NCBI GenBank assembly: GCA_037074765.1
Contig: JBAMDO010000129.1
Location: 62,001 to 126,000 of the forward strand
From: Mansonella perstans
Lineage: Eukaryota; Nematoda; Chromadorea; Rhabditida; Onchocercidae
DNA length: 64,000 nt
Direction of reading: 5' to 3'
How positions within the stretch are numbered: position 1 is the first letter of the stretch; every line of letters starts with the position of its first letter. Under the pieces are notes generated by a model. The model had not been told where the DNA came from. It did no database searches and saw only the letters and a program-made list of their open reading frames with translations. The translations under genes and the position numbers were made by a program. Of this stretch, positions 24,446-34,885 are shown piece after piece.

Positions 24446-26572
24446 TGAGAACTAAGTATGCTTTTCGAGCTGGAAATGTGAAAAAGATTTTCTGATTATT
24501 TGATGTCCTTTAAATTTATGTTGACTCGGTATTCTTCATTTCATTTGGTAAGAAAATTCTTTTTGAAAAGAATTTGGCTAATGAACTAATGAGCTAATGA
24601 GCTGAATCATTTTTAGACAGTTAGATAGGCAATTTATGGTATTTTTATTTTTATTTATGCTTTTATTAGCAGTGCTGTTACTTACTAATTCTTTTTCTTA
24701 ACTCTCAAGCATAATTGAAATATTTTCACACAGAAAATGAGTTGGTTCTCGGAATATTTTGGGATGCTACTAGTTAACAAAATAAATTTTTTTTTAAATG
24801 CTGTAATTCTGTTGGAGAAATCCAAGTAGTAAATTATTTTTCTATATTTCAGAACAATCAACCATTTAAGACGTGTCAACTATTCGTTTTACCTGTTTTA
24901 ACCGTCTTACCTGATATTTGCATTGATGTTTACGAATTACTAGTAGCATCCAAAATTATGTATCTCGGTATTACTTGATTTCATATGTTACATTAGTCTC
25001 GTTTTACTTGTTCAAGAAACGGGAAATGTGGGAAGTATTTTGTATTAGATTTTGGTAGCTATTATTGCTATAAGTAAATGGTGCATTTAGAACCATATAA
25101 CAGCGAAGTCTGTAAAATTTGTAAACAGTTTTTAACTCAAAACATTGTGCATTTAAATAGTTTTAATCTGTTTTAATATTTTGTTTTAATTTTTTTTGTT
25201 CCTTAACGCTATTTTCATCGTATTTGTTTTATATTAACATTGCCATTGGTCACTTGATTCTCAGGGCAACCAGCTGTTGTTTTATTTTGGTTTAAGCGGA
25301 AGAAATCCACTTGGCCATTGGCTTCTTCGAAAAAGTCGTTTAATACGCCTGAATTGCATTTTTTTTTTTTTTTTTTTTTCTTTTTTTGAGATTCGAAGTG
25401 TGAATGGTCATTTTCCATCATCGTCTCGTCTAATGCATGCTGCTTTTTATCTGTAAGAGACAAGTGGTATATATGCTGCTGCTCAATGAAGTCCACTTTT
25501 CTAATTAGAGTTATTTTTTTTGTTTCTTAGTTTCATTATCTAACCATTTTTGAATATACGGACTTTCCTTCAGGACATTTCAGGATGTCATCATTATCTA
25601 TATGACGATGATGCGACATTAGTTGTATTTCCACTAAACATATGTGTTCGCTCTGGCTAATTATCAAACGAGTAGTTTAATTTTCATTGTCATCTTTAAA
25701 AAAAAAGTAGTTTCATATATTTGAGAAGACAATTCCTAAATAATATTTCAAATATCAATCTTATTGTAAGAGCTTCATTTTTGTTAAATATCATTTTAGA
25801 ATAGTAAACGTGCATATTCAGTGGTATTGAAATTTTGCTTATTTATCATTACTGGTCTCAGAATTTTTCTATTATGTTTTTCTCCAGGTATACATCCAGG
25901 AGGTTTGTTATCCTCTGTCTCTGTCCTCTTCATATTTTCCAGCAATTTTCAATATAACTGATCTCAACACCGGTGCCTATATGGTATTATACCGGTCACG
26001 AGTGATCTTATCTACAGGTTTATTAATACATTTGAAACTTCTCTATTTTCTCCATGAACTGAACACTTTACAAATTGAACTTAAAAGCTTCTTATCAATT
26101 AAAAAATTGAAAAATTATCTTAATCTAGTTGTCGCTACTTACTGATAGAGTAAATTGAAAGGAATTATGTGTGAACGAAATTTATCATTTGTCATTTTCA
26201 TGAATTAAATTCTAAATTAAAAATCTAAGCGTGAGAAAATTAAATCCTTTTTTCTACTGGTTTGTTAGTAAAAAAAAAAAAAAAAAAAAAATTTGTACTA
26301 AAAAATATTTGGAATATTTCGTTGAATTTGTTAACAAGATTTATTTTTGTCATATAGAATAATAATAATGACATGATGATGCGAATTTTAAGTCTTAATT
26401 TCTATATATTTCTCTATACATTTTATGCTATTATTGTACAGAGCGAATTGTGGACTTTGGCAGTTTTTTGTGTACCACTCATTATTTTGTTATGGAAATT
26501 GAAAAATTTTAATAATTAATAGACCTTTTTTTTACTTTTTACTACAATCTTGAATAAGTCGATTTCTAAAAT

Positions 26573-26616
<44 letters not shown>

Positions 26617-27033
26617 TCAATCAATCATCACCATTCTGAAGCAGTCTGCTCCAGTTACTACTTACTATTGAACGATCCAAATGATCCAATTCAATTGAAC
26701 TGAACTGAACGCAGTAAACGCAGATTGTATGCAATTTTAAACATTTTAATTTGTTCAAAGAACCACCGAAAAAACTTCTTAGCATTCTATAACGACTGCA
26801 AATTGCGCTGAAAACAGCTGATGGAATCCTGTAAATGTGCATTTACCATTTTAATGTTAAAAATTTGACCATACTCCTCTCTTACAATCAGGATGTTATA
26901 TAATACTTTTACTGGAATCTATTTGAGATACTGTACTACATAGTTTATTGTAAATCAATGAAAGACGTATACAAATTTATAATTTAACAATGGTTCTTAT
27001 GAGATTACTGTTTTACATTAGTTTTCTTACAGC
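24446..27033. other. Intergenic, no gene seen
   Basis: Spacer between the convergent BED-finger and OGG1 genes. It holds homopolymer tracts at 25360-25387 (T), 26272-26290 (A) and 26575-26609 (T). Open frames on the minus strand at 25215-25496 and 26621-26842 lack splice context and family features. Confidence 0.5.
24781..24786 (+). terminator. Candidate poly(A) signal of the BED-finger gene
   Basis: AATAAA about 336 bp after the stop codon, followed by a T tract. First canonical hexamer downstream. Confidence 0.4.
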
Positions 27034-27039
27034 TTTATT
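27034..27039 (-). terminator. Poly(A) signal overlapping the OGG1 stop codon
   Basis: On the minus strand AATAAA contains the TAA stop of OGG1 (27037-27035). A transcript using this hexamer would have a 3' UTR of only a few tens of bases. Confidence 0.5.
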
Positions 27040-30000
27040 TGTTTTTTTTAATTTTGATAATCCTCTTTGTTGGTTGTCTGATATTCATTTGTCGCAGATG
27101 TGCTGCGAATAAAACAGCCTGGGCCCAACCAGCATATGATCCAAATTTTTCTTGCCATACAGCTGCTGAAAATTTCCCACATATATGATTCACGATGAGA
27201 TGAAACTATTAGGACATTGCAGCAGGTCAAAGTCAACAAGTCAGTAAACTGAATATTCCATATATTATGAGTTCTGTCAAGAATTTCAGGTCATACTTAT
27301 TATACAACGAATACATGCATAGATTTACCAGGATTTCGAAAGGGTTATAAGAACGCGGGTTATCCCAAAGCCATTTTGTTCATAAATTATATGCCATGTC
27401 ACAAGATAGATCAAGAATAGGAATTACAGGTGACACCAACGAGCTCTCGATACTTGAGCTCTCTAACCTCCTTTTCGTGATATGTGTGGCCCTTCATTCC
27501 TTCCCATAATAGGGGTTGAAAGAGGGAAGAAATAAACTGGGCAAGTTCCTTTGATATTAGTAGTTAGCACAGGCAGGTTAATAGTTTAATAAGTTAGGAA
27601 ATTCAAGTGAAGTTCAAAACCGTACCAACTTGTTGTCGATTCTTTTCTTGTAAAAGCTTTCTTTGCGGTAATGTTTTCAGATAATTTTCCGCCGTAATTT
27701 GTAATGTATGCGTATCAATTGGTACAACGGAATGCATGCGTAATCCCATTAAACATATGCAGTCTGCAACCTTGAAAAAGTCAGAGAAAGTTCATATAAT
27801 CTGATTTGAATCCAACAAATTTTTATAAAAACATTGCTAATACTAATCAGACTTTTTTTTGTTCAATATTTCAGTAAAATCAAATCCAGTTGTGCCATTC
27901 AGTTCGAAAATCACTAAATAATCACCAATCATTAAAAAATCAATAGCGCCAACGAAACAGGATAAACTGAACAAGATAAATATATACTTTTGCTCCAATC
28001 CCTCGAATTTGTTGAAGTTGTTCAACTGCATCCTCGTAAGTACCTTTCGACAACTTTTCCAGAAACTGCTCTCCGTTGTTTCTCTGTTATGGAAATTATA
28101 CATTATACCTATCAATTGAAATAGTTTAAAATTTATGAGAGTAAATGAAAAATGGGAAAGCCACTTGAAAAGTCTACTTGATATCAATACCGAGCTTAAT
28201 TAGCATCCTTGAATTAATTACAAGATAAGAACTCACGATCACTTTAGAGGCAAGCGCAATGTTCAGTGCGCGATAACCAAAACCACGGCTTCGTAAAACT
28301 GTTTCCAATTCAGGATCATCAAGCATGCGTTCTGGATCAGCAAAATCATAAAATGCTCTAATACCATCTGAACAAGGAACATTTGTGCTTTCGCCATACA
28401 GCTCACATAATGTTTCAACCATATCTGAATTCAGAATTCAACATGAAACAATGACTTAATAAAATAATAAAATGAATGGTAAATAAACTAACACTGCCAT
28501 TCGTAAATGATTAGCCTAATTTAGCGCAGATAAAATTACACGATATGCGGAAATTGATCTAATTATCTAATTTGTTTAATTTTATCATGAGTTGTTTTTT
28601 GATCTGAAAAGTAAGCCCAGGGTTGAAAAAGTAATATACAATCATAATTCAGTCATCAATCTCATGAAATCAATAAAATATCCATATGTATACTTGTGAT
28701 ACGTCGGATATGATTGTTAGCAGAACAAATGAAGGCAAAAACAGCTTCCAATGGATCTTGCCCAAGGACACGAATTCCTTCCAGTTTCGCCGGATGATCC
28801 TTCAAAAGCTGAGCGAAATGCTTATCATTTTCGGACCATAGCTTATATAGTGGCGCTAATTCGATATGAAGCTAAAACACGTCACGAATTTTTTCAAATT
28901 AATTAACATACGATACAATTTTCATATCAAATTGATATATAATTAATTGGATTGATTAATTAATTAACATATGCAATTCTTTCCTTTTTTCGAAAAAAAT
29001 CAATAATGATCTTGTGTTTTGTTGTTTACAGCAATCAAATAAGAAATTGATAAAAAGTACGCATACGCGACATACTTTTTAAATTGAAACTATTTATCAG
29101 TACAGTAACAAACAAAGACAATTTGCTTTTTTAGCAAACCTAACAGATCTCATCAATCATATTCAACTCTGAGTCTCTATAATTTGCACTCGAAAATTTC
29201 AATTGAAATCATAATTGATTGAACCAATCAATAATTATGCGATAATACATTCGCAAGGTAAATCCTAAATTAAAATTTCAGTCAAATCCAAACTTTCACA
29301 TTTTTTCAGCACCATGACTTTAAAATAGAACCTGCATAATCACGAAGAATTAATTAACTGGCCTGAAAATAATCTCTGAGGATATCCAAATCGTTGCCAT
29401 GAGCTTTCGAGAACTTTGCCAACACTTCGTAACCCAACTGTTCATCATTTTCCCGCCATACCTTCCAAACTCGATGTTTAGCAACGCCAAGAAATATATT
29501 ATGTGATGAAGGAGCAACATTTTCATCATCATCATTTGCTACCAATTTTTTCCACCTAAAAAACTTGAGAAAAAAATTAAACTAAAAAAAACTTGTAATA
29601 ACAGCTTTTTTATAAAATTACTTGTTGTTCTGCCTATCGCTCTAAAAATATTTTAACAAGAAGTAAATTTAATAATTAAAAACCAAAAACAAATTGGATT
29701 AAAGCTATTTCCACGGATACCTTCAAAACAGCCTAATTCTTTTCAGTGTAATCCACATTTTGGCTTCTTTCAATTAGTGAAATTCTAATGCTACCAGTCA
29801 TAGAAGTTAGCTTCATCTCAGCAAACTTCACTTACTCTAAATTCGAAAAACTTTTTATCGACTTTTATTAATAACGTTCATTAATTAGATTTAGAATGTG
29901 TAATAATTAGAAAGATGTATTAATTAGATCTAGAGGTTAATTCCAAATATGTTAATTAATGTAATCGTTTGAAACTCCAAATAATAAGTTGGAAATGCCT

Positions 30001-30121
30001 TGAAAAAAGATAAAATAAAATGAAAGCCAAAGCAAAAGTAAAAACAATACCTGAATGATTGGCCGCTTAGTAGCACTGAGCCAAGATTCAATTCTTTCTT
30101 TGAACATTTAAGCAATGGCAT
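27035..30121 (-). CDS. ogg1: 8-oxoguanine DNA glycosylase / AP lyase OGG1
   Basis: Complete 333-residue gene in seven minus-strand exons: 30121-30051, 29555-29363, 28871-28694, 28424-28237, 28083-27988, 27770-27626, 27165-27035. It removes 8-oxoG opposite C in base-excision repair. Seen: SGQSFRW at residues 19-25; VFAFICSANNHIRRIT; RGFGYRALN; the HhH-GPD motif QIRGIGAKVADCICLMGL; VPIDTH; and FGSYAGWAQAVLFAAHL. By eye alignment K242 corresponds to human catalytic K249 and D261 to D268. The human 8-oxoG contacts G42, Q315 and F319, and the cytosine contacts N149, R154 and R204, are also matched. Length is near human 345. The intron after exon 29555-29363 begins with GC instead of GT. The gene is divergent from the one at 31271. 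C. elegans is reported to lack OGG1, so this is a retained ancestral gene in this lineage. Confidence 0.96.
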
Positions 30122-30889
30122 AGAGATCAGTTGAGTTTATTCAGAAGTAAACACCACTGCTGGCTGATAATACACTTGAAAGACAAGAAACTGGAATTAA
30201 TTCAAATTCATTAATTCATTTTAATTTTCCCATTTTTATTTTACGAATTATTTTTGTCTAATTATTGAAGTAAATAAAAATCAATTAGTTGGTTAAAGTT
30301 AACAAGCTGCTACATTGTTTTTCTGCTTTAGCTATTGCAGCCTTAATTGCCAATTTTCAGAAACTTCAAAGTCAAGTTTCCCTCTGATCTTTTTCTCTTT
30401 CTCTCTCTCTTCAAAGCCAAGATCTTTTTCTGAACTTGAATGTCTTTCTTTTTTGAAAAAAAACTATTCAATTATTTTTATTTTCTATTTAATCTACCGT
30501 ATGTATAGCTAATATACGCACAATTTTATTCCCTGTTTGTTCTTTAAAACTTATCGATTTACTCATTAACTTATTTACTTAATAATTTACTTATTTGATT
30601 CATAATAATATTGACTTTCACTTAATTTTACTCTTTAGCTTTTTTAAGAAGAACTATTATAGTAAGAAAAAATTATCACAGTAAGATCGTATCTACATTC
30701 AATTCCATTTCACTCTTTAGCTTTTTTAAAAATATTACAATAAGACCTTATCTATATTCAATTCCTCAGGAAATGTTAATACTTGAATAGCATTACTAAT
30801 CGCTTCTGTCTACAATTCAATTCCTCAGTGTTTATCCATTCAAATAAAAGTATCCCAGTAATATTCTGAGGAAAAAATCCCGCGCTTTA

Positions 30890-30953
30890 CAGTTGACAGT
30901 TGACAGTTGACATTTTGAATTTGACAGTTGACAACTACTTTGTCAACTGTCAA
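30890..30953. repeat. GTTGACA repeats with a perfect 14-bp hairpin
   Basis: Three direct ACAGTTG units (30890-30912) lead into an inverted repeat with arms 30921-30934 and 30940-30953 (TTGACAGTTGACAA and its complement) around a 5-nt loop. It lies about 320 bp before the plus-strand ATG. Confidence 0.9.
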
Positions 30954-31077
30954 CTTCAACGATTTCAAGTTTTTCGCTGCAGCATTTAGTGTTTGTCAAC
31001 TGTAGCAGCTCGAGTGTAGTAGCACACACTAGTATTGTTTGGATACTGTAGGGCAGTCACTTGTAAATAGATAGGGA

Positions 31078-31092
31078 GCGCGCGCGCGCGCG
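31078..31092. repeat. Alternating GC tract
   Basis: Fifteen bases of strict G/C alternation in otherwise AT-rich DNA, a sequence type able to form Z-DNA. Confidence 0.9.
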
Positions 31093-31270
31093 TGATGGGT
31101 GGCGGTGTAGTGAGTGTAATGCGAATGGTGACCTTTGGGGGGTCGTATTTTGTTTTTGGTGAACTATGAACTTTGCACTGTTAGCTGCATTACTGTAGTG
31201 TTAATGTGATGTTGTAATATGTTGAATGTAATTAACTTTATTAATTTCAGGGGATAAAAGATGTTCAGCA

Positions 31271-33554
31271 ATGCCGGGGATAACCCGAAGGAAATGTGCT
31301 GAAAAAAAGCTGGTAACGGTAAAAAGTAGAGGAAAAAGAAAGAAACAGCAACAAATGGCACAACAATCAGAATTACGCGGTAACTTAGCTGCAGAGAATT
31401 CGGATTCTCAACCGGGTATGTTACTTACTATTACTATTCAGTTAATGTATGGTATATTGATTTTGTTGAATTCAACGAGCAGGTAGTTCTCAATTCTCAG
31501 TAGAGCCAAGAATTTATAGCTGTTGACAAAGATAAGTAGCTGAGGAGGAGGAAAATTTACAGTTAAATGAAATCATTGAATGTATTATATTGGGAAGCTC
31601 ATATGCTAAAATATACTGGTCAGGTTTTATCACTGTTAACAGTTATTCTTTTTAGAATTAATTGATTACAGCAAAGGGTTTAAAAGTATGGTAGTTCGTG
31701 TAGATGGTGTAGATGCATAAAACTTTTTTTTGTGGATTATACCGGTTATTTTCTGATGTCAAAGTTGAATGCGAAATTTTTAGAGATCTTTCGAAAATTG
31801 CTGAAACGTGAACAACGTGAAACACCACCACGTTTGGTATGTTAGTAGACTTTTTTATTTTTTGTAATGAAATTTAAGGTTTATAGAAATTGAAAGAGAG
31901 GTTGTGGAAAAGTAAACAATAAGCTTACTGACCGAATGAGCAAATAGCTGTTCAGCTGATACATTAGTGATTAGATATATGGGAACACAGAGGAAGGTCA
32001 TATGGACTGTTTTGTCATGAATTTAACGAAAAAATGTTTCAAATGCTTTTCCGTTTTAATTTTTGCTCTTTTTTTTTGCAGTCACGAGTAGTCGATGGTC
32101 TCTCGAATGATCCTAGTGTTTTCACCGATAATAGTAACAGCAGTAATGAAGATACTAGGAAACCATTCATTTTGCTTCCTAAAAATAGCGACGATAATCA
32201 AGGGTCTCTGTTAGATAGGAAAGATGAAGTCCAACGGCTTCTTCCGAAAGTAAGATTTCTGGCTGATAGAAGAGCCTAACAAGCTTGCTCAAATTTGTTA
32301 AACTTTTATCTGGATTTGACAATTTTTTTTCCATTTCTCGGGAGGAAAGAATTCTTTGATAAAGTTACCTGATGATAGAGGTCTGACAGGATTCTTTTTA
32401 CTTTACTAGTTTTTACAAGAAGAGCTGTTATAATCATTTAGTTTGAATTGCATGCAGAATATTTCTCCATGAAAGAAATATTGTCGATTTCGCAAGCCAA
32501 GTGGGCCAAGGAATAAGGGGAACAATCCTATTTGTGTATATATCATGAATATTTCTCAAAATATATCCGCGGTTTTCAGACCGTTGAACAAGAAATGCCA
32601 CAACTCGACAATGAATGTCAGAATGCTGCGTGTGGTAAATTTCTTTAATTATAGTCTCATTTAGTTACAATTTCGGGTCTTTCTGTGCGTTGTTGATATG
32701 TAGCAAACATGGTGCAGTTCTGTCAGTCACAACCGTTGTGGGAAAATTGTAATGCCGGTTTCTAGAAAGATTTAAACATTTGACATAAACATGATTTACA
32801 GATTAATTAACATAATAATGAAATGATTGTAGGACAAGATAATGGTACTGATCCTGAATCGGTAGCAACATCGTCAGTGAATTCAGATGATACGCCACCT
32901 CGTTTAACTGCTGCGCAAGTTGTTAGTTTATTTGTGATAAATTGAAAAAATATGGGAATTATTTAGAATCTCATTGGATAGGTTGTAGTAGTTTTAGTGA
33001 CTTTTGCTGATTTTTCATCAGTCATCTTGTTAATTTTTGTTTTCGCAAGTTACTAAAATTTTTTTCAGAGTTCGTCATTTTCATCAAGTGTAATGGATGG
33101 AGAAGAAAGCCGCGGAGAATACTGTGATGATAATGCATCACCTCCACCTCTTGATAAATACGCATCTGCTGCATCGTCACCAATAGTTCCTGGATCTAGA
33201 TCGAGAGATTCAACGGCGTGGACTTTACGCCTACGGCGTCGTCCATTTCATACACCTCTGTTTAGTGCTGTTTCTGAGGCTGGTCCGTCAATGAACAAAA
33301 AAAGTTGCTCAGAAGCAGACTGGGCGAACAGATTGGCGGAAGTGCTCAGGGAATTACATCCGAGTCAATTAATGCTAGCGAAGGAAACCATTCATTCAAC
33401 AGTGGTGAAAATTCTAGCACAAGAAATAACGTCCGATATATCATGCCTTATGAATCTAATTGAAAATCAGGATCGCCGTGCTGCTGCTTTCGAAAGAGTC
33501 CTTAAGGATTTGAAGAAATTTAAAGCTGATTGCACCTATGACTCTACTCTTTAA
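31271..33554 (+). CDS. Unrecognised nuclear-type protein, 330 aa
   Basis: Six exons with matching phases: 31271-31415, 31784-31836, 32082-32249, 32580-32634, 32833-32918, 33069-33554. The start follows a good acceptor (TTAATTTCAG, 31250) and a 20-nt leader; an upstream ATG at 31261 is out of frame and short. The N terminus is strongly basic (RRKCAEKKLVTVKSRGKRKK), a nuclear-localisation-like stretch. Next come EIFRKLLKREQRETPPRL and acidic/serine-rich linkers. The C terminus is a predicted helical segment (ADWANRLAEVLRELHPSQLM through LIENQDRRAAAFERVLKDL). That last part loosely recalls the BESS motif of MADF-type proteins (helix, L-x-P-x-Q), but I would not assign it. Function unknown. Confidence 0.68.
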
Positions 33555-34885
33555 CTTTCTTTTTATCGATTGTTTTAAAAATCTATTCCTTTCTGACCGT
33601 TTCAGGATTCAGGATGAGTGAAGCACTGGTATTATTAGATAATGCTCAGAAAATAACGATAAAATAAGCTGGACATAAGCTATTTATTCACTTTTTTGCA
33701 TCGTTATTGCGCAAAGATTATTTTGACTAGCTTGAAGTGGACCGTCGAGATGAAGTGTGATGATTCCTGAATACGAAAGGCAAAGGTTTTCTGGTACACA
33801 GAGAAGACAGTATAGTGCATTGAAATGTATGCTGATAAGCCTGATATCTCAAAGTTCTCATTCTTCGTCAAGTAATACCATTGTAACGCCATTATTAGCA
33901 TGCAGCCTAATAATTTTGAGGTTATGGCTAGGAGATTATATGGCTGAGAGGGCTATTTTCAAGATAACGTATCTTTTCTTGTCTATTTTCTTCCATCATC
34001 TATCTGTGGAGCTCAGACTATCCTTAGAGTGTTATTCGTACTTTTATACTTTTATTTCATGTGATTGCAATATCATCATATATCTAGAATGTTAATGTAT
34101 TTAGCATAAATTTCACAAATGTGATATACAAATGAGAGGGTTGTATTTCCGTCTCTGTTCATTTCTGTTTTTCTTTTTTCACTACATGTTAATTATGGTT
34201 TCTTTCGTTTGCTTCCAATTAAAGTACAACTACAAATTCCCAAGAATTCTGTTGTTTATTATGGATCCGCTTGTAATCGGCGTTTTTCAATTCTTAATTA
34301 ATTAAGCAAATCAGTTTTATTAAATAATATTTGGGTTTTTATAATAGTACTGTGTGAGACTTACGGTTATTTATTTATTTATTTTTTTCCTAAATTAATT
34401 CAGGGATTTTCTAATGGTAATATGCTTTTTGAAGGAAGGATGGGGTACATAACCGGGTTAGATGATGGCCGTTTTATAAGAAAAAGTGGAATCACAAATG
34501 CAATCATATCGATGATATTTCATATCAAGCTATCAGATATCGAAGTTGTTGAAGACAAGGAGTAGGAATTCACAGTGTGCTACTGTTTAGGTGTAGTTGG
34601 CATGAAGGTATGGGTGATATATAGACTGTTAATATAGTATCCTTAAACGGGTTAATTTTATACTACAAATTACTGATTTACCATTATAGTGATATGGGAA
34701 CACTGATTTTACTAGTAGAGAATAACAAATGTCGATTTGTAGATGTGATACAATTGTGTTACAAACGACTGCTTACAAAAATACTTTGTTAGATGTTTTT
34801 AAATTATATTTACAGTGCAGCAATATCTGTTAGTTTATTGCTTGGTCAATCTATTGTTTTCTGAGATTTCCCAACACGACATGTG
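33555..34885. other. Spacer or 3' UTR; one possible extra exon
   Basis: No certain gene. A stretch at 34405-34565 follows a good acceptor (AATTAATTCAG) and stays open for about 53 codons (containing RMGYITGLDDGRFIRKSG) to a TAG. It could be an alternative last exon or a decayed exon, but I found no donor that joins it to a neighbour. Confidence 0.35.

Larger units (their letters stand above)
30122..31270. promoter_or_regulatory. Shared upstream region between divergent OGG1 and 31-kb gene
   Basis: No coding exon seen. It contains a duplicated stretch (about 30625-30680 and 30705-30765, with TTTAGCTTTTTTAA and TCTAYATTCAATTCC), GTTGACA repeats, a hairpin (30921-30953) and a GC alternation (31078-31092). 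The right end (TTAATTTCAG at 31241-31250) looks like a trans-splice acceptor for the plus-strand gene. Confidence 0.5.

Noticed and set aside
25215..25496. Minus-strand 93-codon frame
   Set aside because: Interrupted by a T/A homopolymer encoding poly-lysine, no acceptor or donor that joins it to anything, no similarity recognised.
26621..26842. Minus-strand 73-codon frame upstream of a T tract
   Set aside because: No splice context or family features; a long homopolymer next to it suggests non-coding DNA.
33757..34095. 112-codon plus-strand frame after the 31-kb gene
   Set aside because: Hydrophobic by composition only, no acceptor at the start, no family; probably 3' UTR.
34405..34565. 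Extra exon of the 31-kb or HMG-box gene
   Set aside because: Good acceptor and an open frame to a stop, but no donor in frame with it was found; kept only as a possibility.
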